Source of the DNA: Methylomonas sp. 11b
GTDB taxonomy: Bacteria > Pseudomonadota > Gammaproteobacteria > Methylococcales > Methylomonadaceae
Direction of reading: 5' to 3'
DNA length: 64,000 nucleotides
NCBI RefSeq assembly: GCF_000515215.1
Contig: NZ_KI911557.1
Coordinates: forward strand, 4,893,741-4,957,740
How positions within the stretch are numbered: the first letter of the stretch is position 1; every line of letters starts with the position of its first letter. Position numbers and translations under genes: made by a program. This document shows, piece by piece, positions 1-9,185 of the stretch. The notes under the pieces were generated by a model. That model was not told the origin of the DNA. It made no database searches and worked only from the letters and a program-made list of their open reading frames with translations.

Positions 1-1
1 G

Positions 2-1678
2 CTGCGTATCAGCGCCATCGCCTTCGAATCGCAGGCGGCGATGATCGTCACCTCCCCGGACGGAGTGATCCTGCGGGTGAATCGGGCCTTTATCGCGCTG
101 ACCGGCTACAGCTCGGAAGAAGTGCTGGGCCAAACGCCGCAAATGCTCAACTCCGGGCGCCACGACAAGGGCTTCTTTGCGGCTATGTGGACCGTATTGC
201 AGGAGACCGGCCATTGGCAAGGCGAAATCTGGAATCGCCGCAAAAACGGCTTGATCGTCGCCGAATGGCTGACGATAGCAGCCGTAGTCGCACCCGATGG
301 CCGCGTTACCCATTATGTCGGTACATTTTCGGATATTACCGAGAACAAGGAGGCGGTGGCGGAAATCCACCGTTTGGCTTATTACGATCCTTTAACCCAT
401 TTGCCTAACCGGCGTTTACTGCAAGATCGTTTGGGCCAGGAGTTGGTTGCCGGCGCCCGCAACGGCCTATATGGTGCGATTCTGTTCTTGGATCTGGATA
501 ATTTCAAGACGCTTAACGACACGCGCGGGCACGATGCCGGTGACCAGTTATTGGTCGAAGTGGCGCGGCGTTTACGCACTAGCGTGCGCGAATGTGACAT
601 CGTCGGACGCCTGGGTGGCGATGAGTTTTTGGTGTTGCTGGCGGATTTGAGCGCCGATGTCGAGCTTGCCGCGATGCAAACCAAGCAAGTCGGCGAAAAA
701 CTGTTGGACGCGTTGGCTCATCCTTACGATTTAAACGGCTATGAGTTCCATTGTTCGGCCAGTATCGGCATTCGCTTGTACCGCGATCATGAGGGTGCGG
801 AAGAATTACTCCGGCACGCCGATCTTGCCATGTATCAAGCCAAAATTGCCGGGCGCAATACCGTGCGCTTCTTCGATCCGAGCATGCAGGCGTTGGCCAC
901 GGCTCGCGCCGATTTAGAAAAAGATTTGCGCCTTGCTCTGGCTCATAATCAGTTCAAGCTGTATTTTCAACCGCAGATGTATCGAAACCATCAAGTGGTG
1001 GGCGCCGAGGCGCTGTTGCGTTGGCAGCATCCGCAACGCGGATTGGTATCGCCGTTGGAGTTTATTTCCCTGGCGGAAAAAACCAGTTTGATTCTGCCGA
1101 TTGGCCAGTGCGTGTTGGAAGCCGCCTGCACGCAACTGAAGCAGTGGGAGGAACATGCCTATTCGCAGCAGTTTCGGTTAGCCGTCAATGTCAGTGCGCG
1201 CCAGTTTAGATCGGCGGATTTTGTCGAGCAGGTGCGGCGGGCGCTGGATAACAATGGCGTTAACCCGGACTTGCTGGAACTAGAACTGACTGAAAGTCTG
1301 GTACTGGAGAATATCAACGACACTATCCTGAAGATGCATGCACTCAGAGAGATAGGGGTGCGCTTTTCGTTGGACGACTTCGGTACCGGATACTCGTCGT
1401 TTTCCTATCTGACGCAGTTGCCGTTCGACCAGTTAAAAATTGACCGCTCCTTTGTGCATAACATCGGTGTCAAGACCAGCGATGCGGTGATCGTGCAAAC
1501 CATCATCGGCATGGCCCATAACTTGGGGATAGAGGTGATTGCCGAAGGGGTCGAAACCGATGCGCAACGTTTGTTTCTGGAACAGCACGGCTGCCACGCC
1601 TGTCAGGGATTTTTGTTCAGCAAGCCGGTGCCGATAGACGAGTTTATGGCCTGGAGCCGGCGTTTGCCCAAGTGTTAA
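2..1678 (+). CDS. PAS-GGDEF-EAL signalling protein (5' truncated by window edge)
   Basis: The reading frame is open from base 2, so the true start lies outside the window; the first in-frame ATG (base 41) falls inside a PAS domain and is not the start. Visible order: PAS (to about residue 110), a GGDEF diguanylate cyclase domain with intact RLGGDEF and an upstream RxxD product-inhibition site (RECD), then an EAL phosphodiesterase domain with EALLRW, NVSARQF, ELTESL, DDFGTG and EGVET. By family knowledge it makes and/or degrades cyclic di-GMP; both active sites look intact. The PAS-GGDEF-EAL block closely resembles that of the phytochrome gene at 2454, including the shared start ELRI-x-A-x-AFESQ, so the two are paralogues. 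The missing N-terminus could hold another sensor domain. It ends 118 bp before the heme oxygenase gene. Confidence 0.92.
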   Translation: MRISAIAFESQAAMIVTSPDGVILRVNRAFIALTGYSSEEVLGQTPQMLNSGRHDKGFFAAMWTVLQETGHWQGEIWNRRKNGLIVAEWLTIAAVVAPDGRVTHYVGTFSDITENKEAVAEIHRLAYYDPLTHLPNRRLLQDRLGQELVAGARNGLYGAILFLDLDNFKTLNDTRGHDAGDQLLVEVARRLRTSVRECDIVGRLGGDEFLVLLADLSADVELAAMQTKQVGEKLLDALAHPYDLNGYEFHCSASIGIRLYRDHEGAEELLRHADLAMYQAKIAGRNTVRFFDPSMQALATARADLEKDLRLALAHNQFKLYFQPQMYRNHQVVGAEALLRWQHPQRGLVSPLEFISLAEKTSLILPIGQCVLEAACTQLKQWEEHAYSQQFRLAVNVSARQFRSADFVEQVRRALDNNGVNPDLLELELTESLVLENINDTILKMHALREIGVRFSLDDFGTGYSSFSYLTQLPFDQLKIDRSFVHNIGVKTSDAVIVQTIIGMAHNLGIEVIAEGVETDAQRLFLEQHGCHACQGFLFSKPVPIDEFMAWSRRLPKC

Positions 1679-1796
1679 CCCAGCCTGTCAATGTAGCCGC
1701 TCCGGCTATCAGGCCATGCACCTGGCCTTCAGCGGAATTGTTGGTATATTCCCGTTTACTGCTGTTTTTACTAAATAGGGTTTGCCGGGGCTCTGA

Positions 1797-2429
1797 ATGA
1801 AATCGTCCGATACACATCCGTACAATTCCTGGCAGGCAGTCCGCAAGGCGTTGAAAGGCGCAACCGATGACTATCATAACCGCTTAAATCAACACAGTTT
1901 GCTGGTTGGAATAACCCAGACAGGCTATTCACTGGATAAATACCGAAAACTTTTATCCGCTTACTACCATCTCTATCAGGCTTTGGAAGATCGGTTAATT
2001 GCCTTTCAGTCTTCTCAACACTGTCAATTCGACTATTCTCAACGTGTCAAGCTGCCCTGGATTTGCCGCGACCTGGATTTTTTGGGAGTAAACCCGCTTG
2101 CAGCGGGATATGGCATAGCGCAAAACGCACTGGCGCCGCAGGTAGCCAGCATGGGTGAATATACCGGGGTTTTATACGTGATCGAGGGGTCGATGTTGGG
2201 CGGACAGCTTATTTCGCGTAGCCTAGAGGCATACCATGGGTTGAGCGGCGAAGCCGGTGCTTGCTTTTACCGCGGCTATGGTCAGGACACCGGGCTTATG
2301 TGGCAAGATTTTCTGCGGTTTGCGGAAAACCTTGCCGATGACGATCACCAGCGTTTGGCTGCCGAGCACGCGGCCTGCCAAACGTTTCAATTTTTTATTC
2401 AGGTGTTGGATGACTATGCCTATTCGTAA
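1797..2429 (+). CDS. bphO: biliverdin-forming heme oxygenase (BphO type)
   Basis: A 210-residue protein of bacterial heme-oxygenase length. The N-terminal LKGATDDYHNRL segment carries the expected proximal histidine; the distal helix region YVIEGSMLGGQLI has the glycine-rich pattern of BphO/HemO proteins; FYRGYGQDTGLMW follows as in the family. It would open heme to biliverdin, iron and CO in the cytoplasm. It lies 24 bp upstream of a bacteriophytochrome gene on the same strand, the classical bphO-bphP arrangement in which the enzyme supplies the chromophore. The start ATG at 1797 directly follows GGGGCTCTGA, giving a usable ribosome-binding site. Function is family-level and strongly supported by the neighbour. 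Confidence 0.9.
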   Translation: MKSSDTHPYNSWQAVRKALKGATDDYHNRLNQHSLLVGITQTGYSLDKYRKLLSAYYHLYQALEDRLIAFQSSQHCQFDYSQRVKLPWICRDLDFLGVNPLAAGYGIAQNALAPQVASMGEYTGVLYVIEGSMLGGQLISRSLEAYHGLSGEAGACFYRGYGQDTGLMWQDFLRFAENLADDDHQRLAAEHAACQTFQFFIQVLDDYAYS

Positions 2430-2453
2430 GTCACATGTTCTGCGCCTTGTCTA

Positions 2454-5400
2454 ATGGGTGATATTGATCAGCAGGTGTTGCAACAGGCCCTGGAAAAGTG
2501 CGCGGCAGAGCCCATTCACCAGATCGGGCAGATTCAGCCGCATGGTGTCTTACTGGTGCTGAGTGCGGATCACCCTTACCCGGTATTACAGGCCAGCGCC
2601 AACTTTAGCGAATTTTTCAGCGAATTGACCGGCGATGTCTGCGGCAAACCGCTTCAAGAACTGGTCGGCGAAAAAGTTGCCGGGCAAATCGAGCAAATGT
2701 TTCAATCGGCGCAGAGTAAGAATACTGCCGCCGGGAAACTCAGCATTCCTCAACGCCACGGCTCTCTTGATCTACAGGCCCACGCTTATGTCAGTGACGG
2801 GCTATATGTGCTGGAACTCGTGCCTGATCTCGATGCCGACCAAGAAGGCAGACTGTCCGAATTGCTGATGCAGATGCAGGAATCATTGCTGCGATACGAC
2901 GCGAATAGCGATTTCTCACGCTATTTCGATGATGTCGCGCTGTTGGTGCGGCGGATGAGCGGCTACGATAGCGTGATGATCTATCGGTTTGACTCCCATT
3001 GGAACGGTCAAGTGATCAGCCAAAATAGCGTGGATCATGCACCGTCCTATCTGGGGTTGCACTTTCCGGCCAGCGATATTCCGGCCCAAGCACGGCGGCT
3101 TTATACGTGTAATCTGGTGCGCTTGGTTGCCGATATTGATGCCGAGCCTGTGCCGATTTTACCTGGCGTCAATCCCGTTACCGAAAGGCCCTTGGATATG
3201 AGTTACTCGGCGTTGCGCTGTCTGTCGCCGATACATATCCAGTATTTGCGCAATATCGGTGTGCAGGGTTCGATGGTGATTTCCTTGCTGCAAAACGGCC
3301 GATTGTGGGGGTTGATAGCTTGTCATCACTTCACGGTAAAACGCGTGTCGATTGCCCAACGTGAAGCCGTGACGTTTATAAGCCGGATGGTGTCGTCGAA
3401 ATTGTCGTCGATTGAGGCACTAGAGCAGTACAACTGCGTTGCCAGCGCCAATCATGTGATCGGTGAGTTGCTGAATTATATTTTTACCGATCACGAGCAA
3501 ATGGTCCTCAAAAGATTACTACCGCAATTGATGTCGTTGCTGGATGCTAACGGCATACTAGCTGTGGTGGAAGGTAAGCGGCATGTTTACGGGGAGATGC
3601 TGAAGCCTGGGGACCTAAGGGCGTTATTGCTCTGGCTGGGCAAACAAGCCAGTGGCCAGATATTTAGTTCTGATCATCTTGCCAATGATTTTGTCCCTGC
3701 CGAAAAATACCAGGATATCGCCTCGGGGATATTAACCACTCCGCTGCCCGCCGATATGCGCAATGTCATCGTGTGGTTCAGGCAGGAAAAGCCGCGCACT
3801 GTCAATTGGGCGGGCAAGGCTGAGAAAGGCTTGGTGATGGATCAGAACGGGAACTACCAACTTACCCCGCGCCAGTCATTCGAAATGTGGACGGAATTGT
3901 GGCGCGGTCGCAGCGAACCTTGGTCGCATGTACAAATCGACATTGCCCGGATGTTGGCGATGACCTTGCCCGAGGGCTTGGCGCAAAAAAGTCGGTTGGA
4001 GCAGGCGCTGAGGAAACAACAGTTATTGGACGCGGAGCTGCGGATTGCCGCTACCGCTTTTGAGTCGCAGGAAGGCATCGTAGTCTTGGATGAGAATCGC
4101 TTGATATTACGGGTAAACCAGGCGTTTACCCGCATTACCGGTTACCTCAGCGAGGAAGTAGTAGGCAAGAATCCGCGGGTACTGGAATTGGATTTGCAGG
4201 GCGTAGGCTATTACGCGGAAATGTGGGAAAGGGTCGATAATTCAGGGGTCTGGGAAGGCGAGATTTGTAGTAAACGCAAGGACGGTAAGGTGTTTCCCAT
4301 TCATTTGGCCATCAGCACGGTGAAGGATCAGGAGGGTTGTGTCAAAAATTATGTGGCCACGTTTGTTGATATTACCTCCATTAAAGCGGCTGCCGAGGAA
4401 ATCGAGCGCTTGGCGTTTTACGATCCGCTGACCGGTTTGCCCAATCGCCGCCTACTGCAAGATCGCTTGAAACGAGCCCTGATTGCCAGTGCACGTAGCG
4501 GACGGGAGGGCGCCATACTGTTTATCGATCTGGATAATTTCAAAACTCTGAATGACACCCTTGGGCATGACATGGGAGATTTGTTGTTGCAATTGGTGGC
4601 GCAACGTTTGGTGGCTTGCGTACGCGAAGGCGATACTGTGTCTCGATTGGGTGGGGACGAGTTTGTCGTGATGTTGACCGATCTGAGCGACGAAGTGCTT
4701 GACGCCGGTGCACAGACCGAAATTATAGCCAATAAAATCCTCAGTGCCTTGACGCAAACCTACCGGCTTGCCGACCACGAATATCGCAATTCACCCAGTA
4801 TCGGCGCGGTGTTATTCAACGACCACGAATCGGACATGGAAAGTTTACTGAAACAAGCCGATATTGCCATGTACCAGGCAAAAAAAGCCGGGCGGAATAC
4901 CATACGTTTCTTCGACCCGGCAATGCAGGCCAGTATCAATGCGCGGGTCAAACTGGAGGCGGATTTACATTGCGCTTTAGCGAATAAGCAATTCCAACTG
5001 TATTATCAGCCGCAAGTCTCACAGGGTTTGGATATTATCGGTGCTGAAGTCTTAATCCGTTTTCAACACCCCGAACGCGGCTTGGTTTCACCGGCGGAGT
5101 TTATACCCTTGGCCGAGGATATCGGTTTGATAGTGCCGATAGGGCGTTGGGTACTGGAAACCGTTTGCCGGCAGCTTAAGAGTTGGGAAAGCCGCGCGCA
5201 TACCCAGCATTTGCAACTGGCTGCGAATGTCAGTGCCCGGCAGTTTAGGCAAACTGATTTCGTCGACGTGGTGCGGCAAATCATTCGAGAGAGCGATATC
5301 AATCCCAATCGGTTGAAGTTGGAGTTAACTGAAAGTCTGGTGCTGGACGACATTGATGAGACCATCCGCAAAATGCATGCGCTACGGGAAATTGGCGTAG

Positions 5401-5714
5401 GTTTTTCAATGGACGATTTCGGTACCGGGAATTCCTCGCTATCCAATCTCAGAAAACTGCCTATCGATCAATTGAAGATTGATCAAAGCTTTGTGCGGGA
5501 TATTTCTGTCGATCCGGACGATACGGTGATTGTGCAAACGATTATCGCCATGGCGAATAATCTGGGTCTGGACGTCATAGCCGAAGGGGTGGAAACCGAA
5601 GAACAACGTCGGTTTCTGGAAAACCATGGCTGCCATACATTTCAAGGCTATCTCTACAGTAAACCTTTGCCGTTAGATGGTTTTGAACGCTTATTAGCCT
5701 TAAGGGAGCATTGA
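2454..5714 (+). CDS. bphP: bacteriophytochrome with PAS-GGDEF-EAL output
   Basis: 1086 residues. N-terminal PAS2-GAF-PHY photosensory core: the bilin-attachment cysteine is Cys16 in the CAAEPIHQIGQIQPHG segment; the GAF domain has PASDIPAQAR (Asp208 of the DIP motif); the PHY tongue has PRQSF at 472-476. A PAS domain follows (about 525-640), then GGDEF with motif at 733-737 and an RxxD inhibitory site (REGD), then an EAL domain whose signature is EVL at 865-867, with ELTESL, DDFGTG and EGVET present. It should bind biliverdin from the adjacent heme oxygenase and couple red/far-red light to cyclic di-GMP level, as in BphG-type proteins. The ATG has only a weak ribosome-binding site and may depend on translation of bphO. 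Whether cyclase or phosphodiesterase dominates cannot be told from sequence. Confidence 0.95.
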   Translation: MGDIDQQVLQQALEKCAAEPIHQIGQIQPHGVLLVLSADHPYPVLQASANFSEFFSELTGDVCGKPLQELVGEKVAGQIEQMFQSAQSKNTAAGKLSIPQRHGSLDLQAHAYVSDGLYVLELVPDLDADQEGRLSELLMQMQESLLRYDANSDFSRYFDDVALLVRRMSGYDSVMIYRFDSHWNGQVISQNSVDHAPSYLGLHFPASDIPAQARRLYTCNLVRLVADIDAEPVPILPGVNPVTERPLDMSYSALRCLSPIHIQYLRNIGVQGSMVISLLQNGRLWGLIACHHFTVKRVSIAQREAVTFISRMVSSKLSSIEALEQYNCVASANHVIGELLNYIFTDHEQMVLKRLLPQLMSLLDANGILAVVEGKRHVYGEMLKPGDLRALLLWLGKQASGQIFSSDHLANDFVPAEKYQDIASGILTTPLPADMRNVIVWFRQEKPRTVNWAGKAEKGLVMDQNGNYQLTPRQSFEMWTELWRGRSEPWSHVQIDIARMLAMTLPEGLAQKSRLEQALRKQQLLDAELRIAATAFESQEGIVVLDENRLILRVNQAFTRITGYLSEEVVGKNPRVLELDLQGVGYYAEMWERVDNSGVWEGEICSKRKDGKVFPIHLAISTVKDQEGCVKNYVATFVDITSIKAAAEEIERLAFYDPLTGLPNRRLLQDRLKRALIASARSGREGAILFIDLDNFKTLNDTLGHDMGDLLLQLVAQRLVACVREGDTVSRLGGDEFVVMLTDLSDEVLDAGAQTEIIANKILSALTQTYRLADHEYRNSPSIGAVLFNDHESDMESLLKQADIAMYQAKKAGRNTIRFFDPAMQASINARVKLEADLHCALANKQFQLYYQPQVSQGLDIIGAEVLIRFQHPERGLVSPAEFIPLAEDIGLIVPIGRWVLETVCRQLKSWESRAHTQHLQLAANVSARQFRQTDFVDVVRQIIRESDINPNRLKLELTESLVLDDIDETIRKMHALREIGVGFSMDDFGTGNSSLSNLRKLPIDQLKIDQSFVRDISVDPDDTVIVQTIIAMANNLGLDVIAEGVETEEQRRFLENHGCHTFQGYLYSKPLPLDGFERLLALREH

Positions 5715-5892
5715 ACGAGCTGATTCCGCTCACTGCGCTACAAACTCGCCGAACGGAATTACCGACTACCGGCCCCATATGTTCGCCGAAGGGTCTGATT
5801 CGAGCTTCCTAAAGCGGGCTGCACTTGTTTTATTCTGAGGTGAGTCCAATCATCATGGGCGGCATCTGACCTGGTATATACCGGTCAAAAAA

Positions 5893-5921
5893 TTCCCACG
5901 ACAATTACTTAGCTGTAGAAT
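5893..5921 (+). promoter_or_regulatory. candidate sigma70 promoter of the YeeN-type gene
   Basis: TTCCCA (5893-5898), 17-bp spacer, TAGAAT (5916-5921), about 40 bp upstream of the ATG at 5962. An imperfect palindrome, TGACC-T-GGTATATACC-GGTCA, lies just upstream (5868-5888) and could be an operator. Predicted from consensus matching only. Confidence 0.35.
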
Positions 5922-5961
5922 CGCGGTTTTTTTGCCAAGCGATCCGGGGAGCAAAAGTCGA

Positions 5962-6678
5962 ATGGGTAGAGCGTATCAAAACCGTAAAGTGTCCATGGCC
6001 AAAACGGCTGATGCCAAGGCCAAGGTTTACAGCAAATATGGCCGGGAAATCTATATGGCCGCCAAGTCCGGCGGTATCGATCCATCGGGCAATTTGACCT
6101 TGCGGGGGTTGATCGATAGAGCCAAAAAAGACCAGGTGCCTACCCACGTCATCGAAAAAGCTATCGATAAGGCCAAGGGTGGCGGTGGGGAGGATTTCGC
6201 GCCTGCCCGTTACGAAGGCTTTGGGCCTGGCGGTTGCATGGTGATAGTCGATTGCTTGACCGACAATCCCAATCGCACCTTCGGTGACGTACGTCTGTGT
6301 TTTACCAAAACCAAATGCAAGATAGGTACGCAGGGTGCGGTCAGCCATATGTTCGATCATTCGGCAATCCTGGCGTTTAAACACGGCGACGAAGATGCGG
6401 TGCTGGAAGCTTTGCTGAGCGCTGACGTGGATGTGTCGGACATCGAAAACGAAGACGGTAAATTGACCGTGTTTACACCCCACGCCGATTACGCCAAAGC
6501 CAAGCAGGCCTTGACGGATTTGTTGGGCGAGATCGATTTTGAAGTGGATGAAATTCAATTTATCCCTAGAAGTGTTACCCCTATCGGTGGGGATGATGTG
6601 GCGATGTTCGAAAAATTTCTAGATATGTTGAACGATCTGGATGACGTGCAAAACGTTTTTCATGATGCCGAGTATTAA
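5962..6678 (+). CDS. yeeN: YeeN/YebC-family transcriptional regulator
   Basis: 238 residues from the ATG at 5962, preceded at the right distance by GGGGAG; an upstream TTG at 5932 would add ten residues not found in the family, so it is rejected. The sequence has the YebC/PmpR/TACO1 signature: [14 protein letters not shown] near the N-terminus, [16 protein letters not shown], then YEGFGPGG, and an acidic C-terminus. The opening MGRAYQNRK matches the YeeN branch (E. coli YeeN starts MGRKW) better than YebC proper. The family includes DNA-binding regulators and, by more recent work on YebC/TACO1, factors that help ribosomes through difficult sequences; which applies to this branch is not known. 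No partner gene is linked. Confidence 0.9.
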   Translation: MGRAYQNRKVSMAKTADAKAKVYSKYGREIYMAAKSGGIDPSGNLTLRGLIDRAKKDQVPTHVIEKAIDKAKGGGGEDFAPARYEGFGPGGCMVIVDCLTDNPNRTFGDVRLCFTKTKCKIGTQGAVSHMFDHSAILAFKHGDEDAVLEALLSADVDVSDIENEDGKLTVFTPHADYAKAKQALTDLLGEIDFEVDEIQFIPRSVTPIGGDDVAMFEKFLDMLNDLDDVQNVFHDAEY

Positions 6679-6712
6679 GGGCAAAACCGCTCAGTAACTT
6701 GGGATATTAAAT

Positions 6713-6734
6713 TCAGGAACCTTAGCGTTCCTGA
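6713..6734 (+). terminator. hairpin after the YeeN-type gene, weak terminator candidate
   Basis: Perfect 8-bp stem TCAGGAAC / GTTCCTGA with a 6-nt loop, 35 bp after the stop codon. It is not followed by a uridine tract, so intrinsic termination is uncertain. Confidence 0.3.
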
Positions 6735-6824
6735 GCTATTAAAACGCGTTGCCATTGCATGTTTTAGCGTGATGATGCGGCTATTGTTTCCTTTTGTAAA
6801 ACAAATAATGCATATTCAATGGTA

Positions 6825-6853
6825 TTGTTAATAAATTAGATCTATCTTATAGT
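6825..6853 (+). promoter_or_regulatory. sigma70-like promoter of the 51-aa gene
   Basis: TTGTTA (6825-6830), exactly 17 bp, TATAGT (6848-6853), in an AT-rich stretch, with the ATG of a small gene 30 bp further on. Confidence 0.5.
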
Positions 6854-6882
6854 GTAAGCGTGTTTATTACGGAGTAGAAAAA

Positions 6883-7038
6883 ATGAATGACTTACAAAAA
6901 GATATTTTGAACGGTTTGGCCTTTATCACCGGCGTGATCGGTTTTATGTCAGGCGAATTTATTCTTTCATCGGCATTATTTGCTTCAACGACTGTCGCCA
7001 GCAATATCAGCGTAAATCGGAAGAAAAACCGCGATTAA
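6883..7038 (+). CDS. 51-residue small membrane-like protein
   Basis: An ATG at 6883 with a clear ribosome-binding site (GGAG, 8-nt spacing) and a consensus-like promoter just upstream opens a 51-codon frame. The peptide begins MNDLQKDILNGL, has a mostly hydrophobic middle from residue 11 to about 44 interrupted by one glutamate, and ends in a basic tail (NRKKNRD). One membrane helix with a positively charged end is plausible. I do not recognise the family. It stands alone between the YeeN-type gene and a convergent GspE/PilB ATPase gene. Evidence is good start signals rather than homology. Confidence 0.55.
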   Translation: MNDLQKDILNGLAFITGVIGFMSGEFILSSALFASTTVASNISVNRKKNRD

Positions 7039-7168
7039 GCAAGCTTGCAATAGGGTTTTACAGGGAAACAACGCATCGGCTGAGGCCGGGTGTTTTCCCG
7101 AACCTGCTGTACCTTATTCGGCTTTGTCCTATCTGAGCAATCAATAACTTTGCATTTGATCGACGGGT

Positions 7169-8950
7169 TTAAAAATCTATCCGCTCCGGTGCCACCCGTA
7201 AAACTTCCTCGATGGTAGTAATGCCGGCGGCAACTTTTTCTGCGCCACTTAGCCTTAAAGGGCGCATGCCTTCTCTGATGGCCTGGCGTTGCAACAAAAG
7301 TGTGTCGCAGCCTTCCACGATCAATTTTTGCAGAGTCGGATGGTTTTCGAAAATTTCGTAGATGCCGATACGGCCGGCAAAGCCGGTATTGCGGCAGCTC
7401 TTGCAACCAACAGCTTTATAAATGTGCTTAGGTGTAGCGACTTTAAAAGGCGCGACCAATGCCTGCCACTGCGCTTGGTCTAAGGTTGTCGCGGTTTTGC
7501 ATTGCCCGCACAACACCCTTATCAAGCGTTGCGCCATTACCCCCAAAATGGTTTGTTGAATCAGATAGCCCGGCAGGCCAAGATTTAACAAGCGCGTCAC
7601 CGCAGCCGGCGCGCTATTGGTGTGGAGGGTGGAAATCACCAAATGCCCGGTCAGCGAGGCTTGCACCGCCATTTCCGCCGTCTCCAGGTCGCGAATCTCC
7701 CCCACCATAATAATGTCCGGATCTTGCCGCAGTAGGGTGCGAATACCGCTGGCGAAGTCCAAACCGATATTGGCCTGAGTCTGCATTTGATTGAAAGCCG
7801 GTTCGATTTGCTCGATCGGGTCTTCCACGGTGCACAGATTGATTTCCGATGTGGCCAGGCGCTTTAGCGTGGAATACAAGGTGGTGGTTTTACCGGAACC
7901 GGTCGGGCCGGTCACGAGAATAATGCCGTGGGTCTGTTCGGTCATCCGGTTCCAAATCGCCAGCTCCTGTTTATTGAAGCCCAACTGCTCGTAATCGCGC
8001 AGCAGAACTTCCGGGTCGAAAATCCGCATTACCAATTTTTCGCCAAAGGCCGTTGGCATGGTCGAGAGTCGCAACTCGATTTCCTTGCCGTTGCTATTCT
8101 GAGTTTTGATCCGGCCGTCCTGCGGTAGGCGCTTTTCGGCAATATTCATCCTGCCCAGTATCTTCAAGCGGCTAAGTACCGCATTCATAATCGGCATCGG
8201 GAGTTGATAAACCTTGTGCAGAATACCGTCTATCCTGAACCGCACATTGCCTTGTTGACGGCGTGGCTCGATATGAATATCGCTGGCACGCTGGTCGAAG
8301 GCATATTGCAGCAACCAGTTGACCAGATTGACCACATGCTGATTGTTCGCGTCCAGATCGGCGCTTTTACTCAGCTCGACCAATTGTTCGAAGTTTTGGC
8401 CTTCTGCGGCGCGGCCATCGTTATGGGTTTGCGCGCCTTTCAGCGATTTGGAAAAGTTATAAAACTCGTCAAGATAGCGCTTGATTTCGTCCGGATTGGC
8501 AAACACGCAGCGAATTTTGCCGTGGTGCATCTTCGCCAAGTCGAGTTGCCAGGCACGGATGAAGGGTTCGGCGGTGGCTACCACGATTTCATCGGCGTCG
8601 ATCTTGATTGGCAGAATATTGTAATTGCCGGCGTAAGCTTTACTGAACAAGGCAGTGACCGTAGGTACGTCTATTTTCAGCGGGTCGAAATAGTAGTAAG
8701 GCATAGCCAGTTTTTTCGCCAGCCATTGGGTCAAGTCTTCCTGAGTCAACAGGGTGCCGAGCTGGCTTTGGTCGGCGAGTTCGCACTCGGCCAACACCTT
8801 TAACGGATGCTTGTTTACATTGATTTTGGCGACCGCGTACTGCCGGCATTTTTCGACATCCTTGGTGGACAACATGCCGTCCTCTTCCAGCCACTTCACG
8901 ATCTGGTTGATGTCCAGCTTTCTGTCTTCGGATTTGTGTTCTTCCCGCAT
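7169..8950 (-). CDS. GspE/PilB-family secretion or pilus assembly ATPase
   Basis: 593 residues. An N-terminal T2SSE_N-like region (to about 165) is followed by the AAA+ ATPase core: SDIHIEP and RFRIDG of the N2 domain, Walker A GPTGSGKTT at about 348-356, Asp box EDPIE, Walker B DPDIIMVGEIRD, and the His box TGHLVISTLHTN. A zinc-binding C-terminal element carries CGQC and CKSC. This is the cytoplasmic hexameric ATPase that drives type II secretion or type IV pilus assembly. No pseudopilin, secretin or PilC/GspF gene is linked, so the machine it serves cannot be named. It is transcribed divergently from mlaA. Confidence 0.93.
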   Translation of the reverse strand: MREEHKSEDRKLDINQIVKWLEEDGMLSTKDVEKCRQYAVAKINVNKHPLKVLAECELADQSQLGTLLTQEDLTQWLAKKLAMPYYYFDPLKIDVPTVTALFSKAYAGNYNILPIKIDADEIVVATAEPFIRAWQLDLAKMHHGKIRCVFANPDEIKRYLDEFYNFSKSLKGAQTHNDGRAAEGQNFEQLVELSKSADLDANNQHVVNLVNWLLQYAFDQRASDIHIEPRRQQGNVRFRIDGILHKVYQLPMPIMNAVLSRLKILGRMNIAEKRLPQDGRIKTQNSNGKEIELRLSTMPTAFGEKLVMRIFDPEVLLRDYEQLGFNKQELAIWNRMTEQTHGIILVTGPTGSGKTTTLYSTLKRLATSEINLCTVEDPIEQIEPAFNQMQTQANIGLDFASGIRTLLRQDPDIIMVGEIRDLETAEMAVQASLTGHLVISTLHTNSAPAAVTRLLNLGLPGYLIQQTILGVMAQRLIRVLCGQCKTATTLDQAQWQALVAPFKVATPKHIYKAVGCKSCRNTGFAGRIGIYEIFENHPTLQKLIVEGCDTLLLQRQAIREGMRPLRLSGAEKVAAGITTIEEVLRVAPERIDF

Positions 8951-9185
8951 GCGCTTGGTTTGCTATGATATATAGGTTTAGTCTAGCCAAATATGCCGGA
9001 CGCTGTGTAGATTTGAAGCTTGGTGGTGGAATTTTTATGCAGAGCATGGAACACTGCGAAAAAAGCATAGTGAGACGATGACAAAGGCTATAATAGCGAA
9101 TCGATTCTTTAATTCCGGGGTAGCTTAAGCCTTAACCCTATAATTAAAGCTTCCAGAAACAATATACTTTCAGGATTTTTAAGCG

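Noticed and set aside
5040..5060. EVL in place of EAL in the phytochrome as a sign of an inactive phosphodiesterase
   Set aside because: EVL occurs in active EAL domains, and the remaining catalytic residues are present.
5868..5895. Palindrome plus A-tract before the YeeN-type gene as a terminator of the phytochrome gene
   Set aside because: On the plus strand the stem is followed by A residues, not T, and on the minus strand the T tract comes before the stem.
5905..6558. 217-codon frame antisense to the YeeN-type gene
   Set aside because: Explained by codon bias of the real gene on the other strand.
8204..8803. 199-codon frame antisense to the GspE/PilB ATPase gene
   Set aside because: It is a mirror of the conserved ATPase coding sequence with no domain or start signal of its own.
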